This document shows, in pieces, positions 1 through 7,019 of a stretch of DNA of 24,793 bases (its first letter is position 1; every line of letters begins with the position of its first letter). This DNA is from Deinococcus sp. (lineage in GTDB: Bacteria; Deinococcota; Deinococci; Deinococcales; Deinococcaceae). The notes under the pieces are model-generated. The model ran no database searches and had not been told where the DNA came from. It saw only the letters and a list, made by a program, of their open reading frames with translations. The translations under genes were made by a program, and so were the position numbers. The stretch is from positions 1 through 24,793 of the forward strand of contig NZ_JAGLBG010000037.1 of NCBI RefSeq assembly GCF_018260405.1, written 5' to 3'.

Positions 1-65
1 TCGCAGTTGCCGTTCCCGTCACCCCTAGAGTCTACCTGCTTGGTCGCTAGAGGGGAAGTTGGCCG

Positions 66-2900
66 CTAATCAGATACGTTGGGGAGAAGGGTCGTGGTGG
101 GTTCGCCGGCAGCGCCACCAGTAGCCACATTGTCGAGGACTCCGTTGCCGGACCACAGCACGCTGCTGTTGTAGGTACGGGGAGTCGTGCCGACAGGAGC
201 AACTATGTTATGACGGACCCAGACCACGCCGCCAGTAGCAATGGTAAAGCCAGGGGTCAGGGTGATGGTCTGGGACTGGCCAGGGGTAACGGTCGCGCTG
301 GGGGTCAATGTGTAGTCCGTACCCAGCGTCAGTTTGACCACGCCAGGACGGGTGTAGTCACTGGTGATAGAGCCGTTATTGGGGTTGGTGGTAGGAGTAG
401 TGTCATAGTAGACATCGGTGCTCTGAACCTGGAAAACACCGGAGGTTGCTCCACGAGGATCAGTCGAGCCAAAGTTGTAAACCATAACATTGTTCTTGAC
501 ACCTTCGTTAGAAGCGTTTTCTACGCCCATACCGCTTGACAGAGTGAGTATGGTCTTGCCGTCAGCAGGGATAGGGTCCTTGTTGCTGGCATCTTTGCTA
601 TCACCGTCAGACATCTGGGTGCGGGTAGAAACGTAGTTAACCACGGTCACGCAGTCGTTAGCAGTGTTGGTGCCCGCGTTGGTGCTGGTGAAGGTTGCTA
701 CGTCACAGTACCTACCCTGAGCAGAAGCAGTAGCGATAGTGCTGGTCAGCGCAAGGGTCAGCTTTTGCCCGGCGTTCAGAGTCACGTTGGCAGGAACCGT
801 AGTAATGGTGTTGGCCGTCGTACCCGCAGCGAGGCTGCCGGTGCTGGCGGTGGTGCCATCACCATTCGTGATGGTGAACGTACCGCTGCCGAAGGTGTTG
901 TAAGTAGTATTGTTCAGGTTGCCCAGCAGATCACTGACCGCAACGCCAGTCGCAGCGCCCGTACCACTGTTGGTGACGGTAATAACGCTCTTGTAGCTGG
1001 AGCCAGGGTAGAGGCTAGGTACGGGGACCGCACCGCTCATCGATTGGTTCTGCTTGGTGATGGTCAGGTTAGGACTGGTGACCGTAAAGCAAACGTTGGC
1101 GGTGGGACTGCCCGCAACGGTGACCGCCGTGCCGGTGGTGTTCTGAGCAACAGCAGAGGCGTTATCACAGTAGGTGCCGTCAACGCTGGCCTGTGCGGGG
1201 AAGGTAAAGGTCTGATTCGCACCAGCAGCCAGGTTGAAGGCGGCGGTGCTAAAGCCCTCACCACTCGCATTGGCTGTGGTCGTAACGGTGGCCGGAGCAG
1301 CCTTCACTGCACCCAACGTGTAGTTAGCCACAGCGCCCGTGCCCTGGAAAGCTTCGGTGACAACAATGTTATTGGCCGCAGCAGTACCTTTGTTACTCAC
1401 GGTAATGCGGGCAAATACGGGCGTGTTCTTGGCTACGTTAGCCGGGCTGGGGATAACAGTGCCGTTAGCATCAACCAGTTCCTTGACAATGTTCAGTGTG
1501 GGAGCGACAACCGTGACACAGGCCGAGTCGCTCATGCCGCTAGGCGTGATCATGCCAAATGCACCGTTCTGGTAGCTGTTAACGGTAACGGTATCGCAGT
1601 ACTGGTCTACAGCGCTGGCCTTGGCAACCAGGGTAATGGTCACAGTGGCAGGGGTAACGGTGCCGTCAGCGGCAGTCGTGGCGGCAGGAATGTCAAAGGT
1701 AGAGTTGAAGCCAGTGCCGGAGACGGTTCCACCCGTTACGCTAACCACCTGATAGTTGGCAGCCGTACCGGACGACAGCACGTCGCTCAGCTTGACGCCA
1801 GCGGCTGGGCCAGCACCCGTATTGGTCACGGTGACCGTGAAGGTAGCGTTGTCGCCGACATTAACAGTCTGAGTCTTGGGAGTCTTGGCGATAGCCAGCT
1901 TGGCGCTGGGGGCAAAGAGCTTGTGCAGCACGGTCTTGTTGATTTCAGTGCCGTTGATGCTGGCTACGGCGGTGATGTCAGCCTTATCACTGGTGCCGTC
2001 GGGAATCCACAGGGCGGTCCAAGTGAAACCGTCGGTGTTGGGGGTCGTTACGCCCGTGACGTTATTGGTGGGGTAATCAGGGCTGGAAGGAAAGGGAACG
2101 TTAACGGAAGTCGCCGTGGCACGGTTAGTCCAGGTGTTGGCGTTCATTGCCTGGTCGTTGATGTCCTGGGGACGAAGAGCGCCCGAAGCCATGGAGCCGT
2201 CATCAGCCGTAGCAAAACGAACCTTAGTCTGGCTGGTCGCCTGAACGATGTCCCAGCGTACGCCAGCGCCGACTACAGGGTAAACGTTGCCGTCAACCGC
2301 CTTGTAACCCACAAACGCCGCAGCAATGTTCTGGGTGTTGAGGGGGGCAACTTCCGTCTGCTCGGTTGCCAGAGCTTTGGCGCTGGCCGCCAGGTTGCCG
2401 GGGTTTACTCCGCCGGTCTGGTCTTGCAGCCAGGCAGAAAACACGAACTTGCTGCCCACATTGGTCGCCAACGTATCAACTGCCGGAATAGGCTGCTGAA
2501 CGCCCTTGGAGTCAATGTAGTAGTAGGTGTTGGGCGTGGTCGTGATTACCGCCGCCAGAGTGGGAGCAACAAGTGGGGTAGTCGCGCCCGCATTGACAGT
2601 GAAAGGAACATTCTGGCTGACGTAGCCGTCCTTACTGAAGCTGGCGGTGTAGTTACCGGGAGCCAGATCGTTGAGGCTGGTGGCGGGAACAATAGCGCCC
2701 GTAGAGTCCTTGACCACAACCGTGTAACCGTTGGGGTTAGAGATCGAGACTGCCCCCTTGGTCACAGTTACGGGCTTGGTAACGCAGACACCATTTTCCA
2801 AAGTTTGATTGGTGGTGCAGGTGGGTGTGGTGTTGTTCTGACTACAGGAGGCCAGAGTCAGAATGCCAGTTAAAGACAGTAGTGCTAGGTTTTTATTCAT
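66..2900 (-). CDS. Secreted lipoprotein with PEGA-like domain and three DUF11-type repeats
   Basis: Start is fixed by a strong GGAGGA Shine-Dalgarno 4 bases before ATG. The N-terminus is a lipoprotein signal with lipobox L-A-S-C (Cys19 lipidated), so the protein is probably anchored to a membrane on its outer face. A short Cys pair (28/39) follows, then a PEGA-like beta domain (about 48-105, with LAPGNYTASF and DGY), an unrecognised beta-rich region (about 115-330), and three DUF11-type repeats (about 334-466, 467-610, 611-755), each beginning with a strand like LAIAKT or LTITKQ. Each repeat carries a YCD motif and a later Cys (435/461, 578/604, 732/750), probably a disulfide. The last ~190 residues are beta-rich without a named domain. 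By eye the gene is less GC-rich than dnaG. Enzymatic function is unlikely; a structural envelope role is inferred. Confidence 0.9.
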   Translation of the reverse strand: MNKNLALLSLTGILTLASCSQNNTTPTCTTNQTLENGVCVTKPVTVTKGAVSISNPNGYTVVVKDSTGAIVPATSLNDLAPGNYTASFSKDGYVSQNVPFTVNAGATTPLVAPTLAAVITTTPNTYYYIDSKGVQQPIPAVDTLATNVGSKFVFSAWLQDQTGGVNPGNLAASAKALATEQTEVAPLNTQNIAAAFVGYKAVDGNVYPVVGAGVRWDIVQATSQTKVRFATADDGSMASGALRPQDINDQAMNANTWTNRATATSVNVPFPSSPDYPTNNVTGVTTPNTDGFTWTALWIPDGTSDKADITAVASINGTEINKTVLHKLFAPSAKLAIAKTPKTQTVNVGDNATFTVTVTNTGAGPAAGVKLSDVLSSGTAANYQVVSVTGGTVSGTGFNSTFDIPAATTAADGTVTPATVTITLVAKASAVDQYCDTVTVNSYQNGAFGMITPSGMSDSACVTVVAPTLNIVKELVDANGTVIPSPANVAKNTPVFARITVSNKGTAAANNIVVTEAFQGTGAVANYTLGAVKAAPATVTTTANASGEGFSTAAFNLAAGANQTFTFPAQASVDGTYCDNASAVAQNTTGTAVTVAGSPTANVCFTVTSPNLTITKQNQSMSGAVPVPSLYPGSSYKSVITVTNSGTGAATGVAVSDLLGNLNNTTYNTFGSGTFTITNGDGTTASTGSLAAGTTANTITTVPANVTLNAGQKLTLALTSTIATASAQGRYCDVATFTSTNAGTNTANDCVTVVNYVSTRTQMSDGDSKDASNKDPIPADGKTILTLSSGMGVENASNEGVKNNVMVYNFGSTDPRGATSGVFQVQSTDVYYDTTPTTNPNNGSITSDYTRPGVVKLTLGTDYTLTPSATVTPGQSQTITLTPGFTIATGGVVWVRHNIVAPVGTTPRTYNSSVLWSGNGVLDNVATGGAAGEPTTTLLPNVSD

Positions 2901-3233
2901 TAGATCCTCCAGACGATAGCTTCCCCAGGATTCCGTCCCAAACCGAACTGGAGTCAGTTGCCGGATTTACTGTCCAGTGACGTTTTGGCGAATCTCACTA
3001 TTAAAGCCTGATAGGACAATAGGGCCACCCATCATGACTCGTCAAGGATTCTCATGTTGCTTCTCATAGCGGGTTTTATTTCTGATGAATGCCTGACTCG
3101 TGTATGAATTAGTTGGTCTTGCCGCTTTTTCTGGTATGTAGCTACTTGTGGTTGGCAGCACGCATCAAATCCGAAATTCTGGAAAAGCACAGGGCCTTAA
3201 ATGAAAAAGTTGATTAGAAATATGATAAATATA
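2901..3233. other. Intergenic region between lipoprotein gene and ruvX; AT-rich at its right end
   Basis: No convincing gene. On the minus strand it holds the ribosome binding site of the lipoprotein gene (about 2904-2909) and a probable promoter (3016-3045), giving a leader of roughly 100 bases. The right end, about 3196-3255, is very AT-rich compared with the neighbours and runs into the last codons of ruvX. It contains a plus-strand 17-codon reading frame (3201-3254) and the weak palindrome TGATAAATATATCA (3222-3235). A proper ruvX terminator is not evident. Confidence 0.6.
3016..3045 (-). promoter_or_regulatory. Probable promoter of the DUF11 lipoprotein gene
   Basis: On the minus strand, TTGACG (3040-3045) is separated by 18 bases from TATTGT (3016-3021), a good sigma-70-type pair. 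Transcription would start near 3009 and leave a leader of about 110 bases before the ATG at 2900. No other pair this good was seen in the gap. This is sequence matching only. Confidence 0.5.
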
Positions 3234-3629
3234 TCAATACATTTTAATATTTAGTAGGTACAGTTCCAAAATCTGTACTGCCGCCGCTTCATCTAAATCT
3301 GTCGCTCCCAGATCACGCGCCCGCCGGGTCGTGAAGCGTTCGTCCTGGTAGGTCACGGCGTAACCTTTTTCGCTTAGCACCTTTCCGAAGGCGCGAACCC
3401 GCTCGGCGCTGGGACTGGGTTTGCCGTCGGTTCTGAGGGGCAATCCCAGCAACAAGGTGGTGGCTCCGGTCTCTTCGACTTTCAGGCGCACCGCCTTCAG
3501 GTCAAGGGGCAGGCGCTTGCGGTCCACGCTGCCCCGGCCAAAAGCCAGGGTGCCCGCGTTGACGGCAAAGCCGATACGGTTTTTGCTGACGTCTAGGGCC
3601 AGGATAATCGGGAGGGCGGCGTGCGGCAT
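3234..3629 (-). CDS. ruvX: RuvX/YqgF-family Holliday junction resolvase-like protein
   Basis: 131 residues with an RNase H-like fold, predicted cytoplasmic, belonging to the family that resolves Holliday junctions or processes the 5' end of pre-16S rRNA. Visible motifs: ALDVSKNRIGFA with acidic Asp13, the LLLGLPLRTDG segment (about 59-69), DERFTT with Glu97, and the C-terminal LDEAAAVQILELYL containing Asp113. The frame stays open upstream through 3887, but homology to the family begins at MPHAALPIILALD, and an upstream start would run through the divergent gene, so 3629 was chosen. A TACACT box lies 9 bases before the ATG, so the mRNA may be almost leaderless. Slightly short for the family; the last five residues come from AT-rich DNA. 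Confidence 0.87.
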   Translation of the reverse strand: MPHAALPIILALDVSKNRIGFAVNAGTLAFGRGSVDRKRLPLDLKAVRLKVEETGATTLLLGLPLRTDGKPSPSAERVRAFGKVLSEKGYAVTYQDERFTTRRARDLGATDLDEAAAVQILELYLLNIKMY

Positions 3630-3638
3630 ATCTGCCCG

Positions 3639-3660
3639 AGTGTAGCGGTACGCTACAGAC
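3639..3660. promoter_or_regulatory. Overlapping divergent promoters with inverted repeat (ruvX / paaG-like gene)
   Basis: TGTAGCG-GTA-CGCTACA (3641-3657) is a perfect 7-base inverted repeat. Its right arm overlaps TACGCT (3649-3654), a -10 box exactly 6 bases before the ATG at 3661. Its left arm overlaps TACACT on the minus strand (3639-3644), 9 bases before the ruvX ATG. Only 31 bases separate the two start codons. Neither side has a clear -35. Either the repeat is an operator or it simply reflects two back-to-back -10 elements. Confidence 0.5.
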
Positions 3661-4446
3661 ATGACCGAACAATCTGTGGTGCTGGCCGAGACCAGAGCTG
3701 GAGTTCGCACGTTGACCCTCAACCGGCCTGACAAGCTCAACGCCGCCAACGACGAGCTGATTTTGAGCCTGACCCAACAGCTCCGGCAGGCTGATGCCGA
3801 CGATTCGGTGCGGGTGGTCGTACTCACGGCGGCGGGCCGCGCCTTCTGTGCCGGGCAGGACCTGAGCGAAGTGGACAGCAGCCGCATGACCGAGCATATT
3901 CATCAGACCTATAACCCCCTGATTCAGACGATTCGTTCGCTGGGTAAGCCCGTGATCACCGCCGTAAACGGGATTGCTGCCGGAGCCGGGGCGAGTCTGG
4001 CCCTATCCGGGGACATCCGGCTGTGGGCGGCCTCGGCGTCGCTGGTCGAAGTATTTAGCAATATCGCCCTGGTGCCCGACAGCGGCAGCAGCTGGTTTTT
4101 GCCCCGCTTGGTAGGCTATCACCGCGCCTTTGAGCTGATGGCGCTGGCCGAAAAGGTCACTGCCCCCGAAGCCAAGCGCCTGGGCCTGTGCGAGCACCTT
4201 TACCCCGACGAAACCTTCCGGGCCGATGTTCAGGCTTATGCCGAGCGACTGGCCGCCCGCCCCGCTCACGCCCTTAAATTGACCAAAGAGGCGCTGAACG
4301 CGGCGGCGAATGCCTCACTGGACGAGGCGCTGGAGCACGAGGCGCAGTTGCAACAGGTGGCGGGCGCCCACTGGGAGTACCGTGAAGGGGTCAATGCCTT
4401 CAAGGAAAAGCGGGCAGCCGACTTTCTGAACAGACCGCAGACCTAA
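3661..4446 (+). CDS. Enoyl-CoA hydratase/isomerase, PaaG-like
   Basis: 261 residues, full length for the crotonase family. The oxyanion-hole segments are present: AFCAGQDLSE (61-70) and AAGAGASLALSGD (106-118). The segment ALVPDSGSSWFLPRLVG carries Asp140, the position used by PaaG-type 2-(1,2-epoxy-1,2-dihydrophenyl)acetyl-CoA isomerases and related delta-isomerases, in place of the two-glutamate arrangement of classical hydratases. It probably acts on a CoA thioester in aromatic or fatty acid degradation. No other paa gene is nearby, so the substrate is inferred. The ATG lies 6 bases after TACGCT with no Shine-Dalgarno, which points to a leaderless mRNA. The TAA stop lies inside the edge of an intergenic repeat. 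Confidence 0.9.
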   Translation: MTEQSVVLAETRAGVRTLTLNRPDKLNAANDELILSLTQQLRQADADDSVRVVVLTAAGRAFCAGQDLSEVDSSRMTEHIHQTYNPLIQTIRSLGKPVITAVNGIAAGAGASLALSGDIRLWAASASLVEVFSNIALVPDSGSSWFLPRLVGYHRAFELMALAEKVTAPEAKRLGLCEHLYPDETFRADVQAYAERLAARPAHALKLTKEALNAAANASLDEALEHEAQLQQVAGAHWEYREGVNAFKEKRAADFLNRPQT

Positions 4447-4475
4447 TACGGATTCCGCTAAATGCCAGCACAGTG
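4444..4475 (+). repeat. Truncated copy of dispersed palindromic repeat (copy A)
   Basis: The sequence starting TAATACGGATTCCGCTAAA aligns with about 28 of 32 positions to the end of the larger element read on the minus strand from 12852. It begins at the TAA stop codon of the preceding gene and points in the same direction as that gene. Confidence 0.65.
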
Positions 4476-4480
4476 GGGAA

Positions 4481-4560
4481 GCGACCGGGCCCCTTCAAGG
4501 GTGCCGTTTTGGTCAAGACAGCGACCAGGCCCCATTCTGGGTGCCGTTCTGACCAAGAAG
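4481..4560 (+). repeat. Two degenerate 40-base tandem repeats
   Basis: Two adjacent 40-base units (4481-4520 and 4521-4560) share 30 of 40 positions. Both begin GCGACC and contain the blocks GGCCCC and GGGTGCCGTT. A partial third unit follows (about 4561-4590, CCGTTTTGCCCAAGAAGACA). They fill the gap between the convergent paaG-like gene and dnaG. No function is evident. Confidence 0.6.
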
Positions 4561-4610
4561 CCGTTTTGCCCAAGAAGACAGCGCCCGGCCCGGCACACTG
4601 CGCAAAGCCT

Positions 4611-6392
4611 TCAGGCGAGGCTGCGGCGTCCGCGCTTTTCGGCTTCGATGGCCCGCTGCAACTCCTGAATCTGTTTGAGCATGCTCAGCTGCTCGGGAAG
4701 CGGGGCGCTCGACACCTGCTTTTTGAGCAGGTCCACCTCCGAGCGCATGGCGTCTATGCTCATGGTTACCTGAATATCGTCCACGGCGGCGGCGGCGTAC
4801 CCGTTGACCTTCTGCTCGTACTGTTCGGAGTTGGCCCGGCCTATGGTGCCCGCGTCGCGGCCCTCGAACATCAGGCGGATCAGCAGCGGTTCCTCGGGCT
4901 GGCCCCGAAACACCTCCAGAATAGCGTCGGGGCTTTGTGCGCCCTGGGCGGCCAGCATCACCTTACGCACGGCTTCGTTGCGCCAGGGCATCGAGCCGTC
5001 GAGTTTGGCCAGCAGGCTGGGATCGACCAGCAGCTGCTTAAGCAGCGCCACCTCGCGGTCTTCCTCGGCGTGGCTGGTGCTCATGGCGGCCAGGTGCGTG
5101 TCGGTCAACATTTTGCGCTTGGAACGGCCCGCGATCCAGTCGAACAGCGCCTCGGGTTTAAGGCCCAGGGGTTCGCAGGCCAGAGTCCGCATCCGCTCGG
5201 CTCCCTCGTCCAGCGGGTCAAGGTTCTGCATGCGGGGCAGCAGTTCCATCAGAATCTTGCGCTTGCCGTCGCTGGTGCCCGAATCATACTTTTCGACGGC
5301 GGCCTGCACGCGGTAATGAGCCTCGTCCAGCCCGGAGGCCAGCGCCTGCCGGATGCCCGCGTCGTCGCCCGCCGCCAGTGCGTCTGCCGGGTCCTTGCCG
5401 CTGGGCACACTGGTCGCCCGTACCCGGAACTTGGCTCCGATAACCTGATCCAGCCCCAAGAGGGTCGCCTTGAGTCCGGCTTCGTCCTGGTCGAACATCA
5501 GCGTGATGCTTTGTGCCCCCAGGCGTTCAAGCAGGGTGGCGTGGTCGGCGGTCAGGGCCGTACCCAGCGAGGCCACCGCGCCGGTAAAGCCGTGCTGGTG
5601 CATGGTAATGACGTCCATGTAGCCTTCGACGACCACCACTTCCGACTGGCCCTCTTTGCCCGGTCCGTCTTTGAACCCGCTCCGCGCCTTGTCCAGCCCG
5701 TAGAGCAGTTCGCCTTTCTTGAAGGCCTCGGTTTCGGGAGTGTTCAGATACTTGGGTTTCTCGTCGCCCAGCACGCGCCCGCCAAAGCCGACCAGACGGC
5801 CCAGGTGGTCGCGGATAGGAAACATGACGCGGCCCCGGAAGCGGTCATAGACGCGCCCGTTCTCCGGGTTCTCGATGAGCAGCCCGGCTTCCAGCAGTTG
5901 CCGCTCGCTGACCCCCCGGGTGCGGGCCAGTTTCAGCAGGCCGTCCCAACCCTCGGGGGCGTAGCCCAGCTCGAAGGCAGCAATCGTTTCGTCACTCAGA
6001 CCACGTCGCCTCAGATATTCCAGGCCCGGCCCCGGCAGATGCTCGCGGAAATAGGCCAGCGCAAAGGCGTTGACCTCGTATAGGTCGCGGCTGGACTTCT
6101 CGCCGTACTTCAGCTCGACCTGCACGCCCGCTTTTTCGGCCAGCTTACGCAGCGCGTCGCCGAAACTCAGGTTCTCGGTCTGCTGCACGAAAGAAAAGAT
6201 GTCGCCGCCTGCCTTGCACCCAAAGCAGTAGTAGTACCCCTGCTCGGTGTCTACCTGAAAGCTGGGCGACTTTTCCTTGTGAAAGGGGCACAGACCCTTC
6301 AGGCGTCCCTTGCCCGCCGGAGTGAGACGCACGTATTCACCCACCACATCCGCGATACTTAGCCGCGAACGGACTTCTTCCTTGGTTCCCAT
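4611..6392 (-). CDS. dnaG: DNA primase
   Basis: 593 residues, typical of bacterial DnaG, which makes RNA primers for Okazaki fragments at the fork with DnaB helicase. The N-terminal zinc-ribbon has C35-x2-H38 and C56-x2-C59. The RNA polymerase core includes GFGGRVLGDEKPKYLNTPET (about 202-221). The Toprim part has VVVVEGYMD with Glu256 and LMFDQDEAG with Asp301/Asp303. A helical C-terminal region fits the helicase-interaction domain. The start at 6392 was chosen because AAAGGGGGTGAG lies just upstream and MGTKEEVRSRL matches the usual DnaG start; the frame stays open for 34 more codons upstream but lacks family similarity. A small hairpin AGCCT/AGGCT (4606-4622) overlaps the stop and is a weak terminator candidate. 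The neighbours are not the usual rpsU-dnaG-rpoD operon. Confidence 0.97.
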   Translation of the reverse strand: MGTKEEVRSRLSIADVVGEYVRLTPAGKGRLKGLCPFHKEKSPSFQVDTEQGYYYCFGCKAGGDIFSFVQQTENLSFGDALRKLAEKAGVQVELKYGEKSSRDLYEVNAFALAYFREHLPGPGLEYLRRRGLSDETIAAFELGYAPEGWDGLLKLARTRGVSERQLLEAGLLIENPENGRVYDRFRGRVMFPIRDHLGRLVGFGGRVLGDEKPKYLNTPETEAFKKGELLYGLDKARSGFKDGPGKEGQSEVVVVEGYMDVITMHQHGFTGAVASLGTALTADHATLLERLGAQSITLMFDQDEAGLKATLLGLDQVIGAKFRVRATSVPSGKDPADALAAGDDAGIRQALASGLDEAHYRVQAAVEKYDSGTSDGKRKILMELLPRMQNLDPLDEGAERMRTLACEPLGLKPEALFDWIAGRSKRKMLTDTHLAAMSTSHAEEDREVALLKQLLVDPSLLAKLDGSMPWRNEAVRKVMLAAQGAQSPDAILEVFRGQPEEPLLIRLMFEGRDAGTIGRANSEQYEQKVNGYAAAAVDDIQVTMSIDAMRSEVDLLKKQVSSAPLPEQLSMLKQIQELQRAIEAEKRGRRSLA

Positions 6393-6441
6393 GTGCGTCT
6401 CACCCCCTTTCATGGCCGGAGTGTTCCGGCGATAGACCTTC

Positions 6442-6471
6442 AGTGTACGCCCTGTTTCAGCTTTCTGTCTG
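6442..6471 (-). promoter_or_regulatory. Possible dnaG promoter
   Basis: On the minus strand, CAGACA (6466-6471) is followed after 18 bases by TACACT (6442-6447). The leader would be about 40 bases and include the dnaG ribosome binding site. The -35 matches only 4 of 6 positions of TTGACA, so confidence is modest. Confidence 0.35.
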
Positions 6472-6611
6472 AGAAGAAAAGAAGCGTGTGGCACGCGCTA
6501 TTTGGTTAGGTGCCCGGTATTTTGGCGCTCACACGGCCTGCGGCCCCTGTTTTATCTGGCGACATAAAGGCCGTCATCATTTTGGGTGATGCTGGTATCA
6601 GGTTCGTCGCT

Positions 6612-6617
6612 TAAGCT
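6612..6617 (+). promoter_or_regulatory. -10 box for leaderless transcription of the 79-residue gene
   Basis: TAAGCT fits TANNNT and ends exactly 6 bases before the ATG at 6624. There is no Shine-Dalgarno between them. The geometry is the same as at 3649, 9224 and 9929. Confidence 0.55.
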
Positions 6618-6623
6618 GTAAGC

Positions 6624-6863
6624 ATGAACGTCACCCGCCATTTCAGTGACACGCGGACAGAAGAAGGCCGCGTGCGGTTTCTCCTCTCTGCTGGCCGCGT
6701 GCAACTGCTGGCAGAAGGGCCGGGCTGGAGCCACAGCAGCGGACACGTCTCGCTGCACGACGCCGCGACCTTCCTGGCGGTGGTGCCGAACGTCGGTCAG
6801 GCGCTATACGAAGAAGCGCTGAGCGATCTGGAGCGCCGGATGGCTTTCGAGCAGGCCGCGTAA
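6624..6863 (+). CDS. Small protein of unknown function (79 residues)
   Basis: No family recognised. The start is supported by a leaderless-type TANNNT box 6 bases upstream. Composition and length look like a real small cytoplasmic protein: two or three predicted beta strands (RVRFLLSAGRVQLLAEGP, about 16-33), then an aromatic/Ser/His stretch (GWSHSSGHVSL), and a C-terminal helical part (AATFLAVVPNVGQALYEEALSDLERRMAFEQAA) rich in Ala, Leu and Glu. No signal peptide, membrane segment or Cys. It is transcribed away from dnaG and convergent with the Nudix-like gene. The opposite strand also has an open frame here, but it lacks start signals. Confidence 0.6.
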   Translation: MNVTRHFSDTRTEEGRVRFLLSAGRVQLLAEGPGWSHSSGHVSLHDAATFLAVVPNVGQALYEEALSDLERRMAFEQAA

Positions 6864-6864
6864 C

Positions 6865-6880
6865 CGCCTCTGGCTAGGCG
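6865..6880 (+). terminator. Small hairpin after the 79-residue gene
   Basis: CGCCT-CTGGCT-AGGCG forms a 5-bp GC-rich stem right after the stop, followed by TGTTTA. The stem is short and the T-run poor, so this is only a weak terminator candidate. Confidence 0.3.
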
Positions 6881-6976
6881 TGTTTAGAGCAGTTCTCCGA
6901 ACTATGGGCACGTCGGAAAAGCACCGCCGCCCCTTCATTCTACGTCCTACTCTTTCTTGTTCACTCGTTCCACTCG

Positions 6977-7011
6977 GCAAAAAGATGGTGCTCTTTTTGC
7001 CATCTTTTTGC
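6977..7011. terminator. Bidirectional terminator-like hairpin between convergent genes
   Basis: GCAAAAAGATGG (6977-6988) and CCATCTTTTTGC (7000-7011) form a perfect 12-bp stem with an 11-base loop. It lies 9 bases beyond the stop of the Nudix-like gene and downstream of the 79-residue gene on the other strand. The A and T tracts give a U-run in either direction. The left arm can also pair with TCTTTTTGC inside the loop region (6992-7000). Confidence 0.6.
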
Positions 7012-7019
7012 AAAATGCT

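Noticed and set aside
1..65. Terminator of the lipoprotein gene
   Set aside because: CCCCT/AGGGG (about 23-55) gives only a short stem with a large loop and no T-run on the minus strand; not strong enough to list.
765..2873. Long plus-strand open frame (702 codons) opposite the lipoprotein gene
   Set aside because: It is an antisense shadow of a repetitive coding sequence. The product is Gly/Arg/Ser-rich with no domain, and the minus strand has a clear signal peptide, ribosome binding site and repeats.
3630..3887. N-terminal extension of ruvX
   Set aside because: It would overlap the divergent paaG-like gene on the other strand and has no similarity to the RuvX family.
4473..6083. 536-codon plus-strand open frame opposite dnaG
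   Set aside because: DnaG motifs on the minus strand are decisive. The plus frame is Gly/Gln/His-rich, runs through the tandem repeat and has no recognisable domain.
6551..6568. TTTATCTGGCGACATAAA as a Deinococcus radiation/desiccation response motif between dnaG and the small gene
   Set aside because: The right half GACATAA fits, but the left half does not mirror it well (7 of 9 pairs), so it is not a convincing operator.
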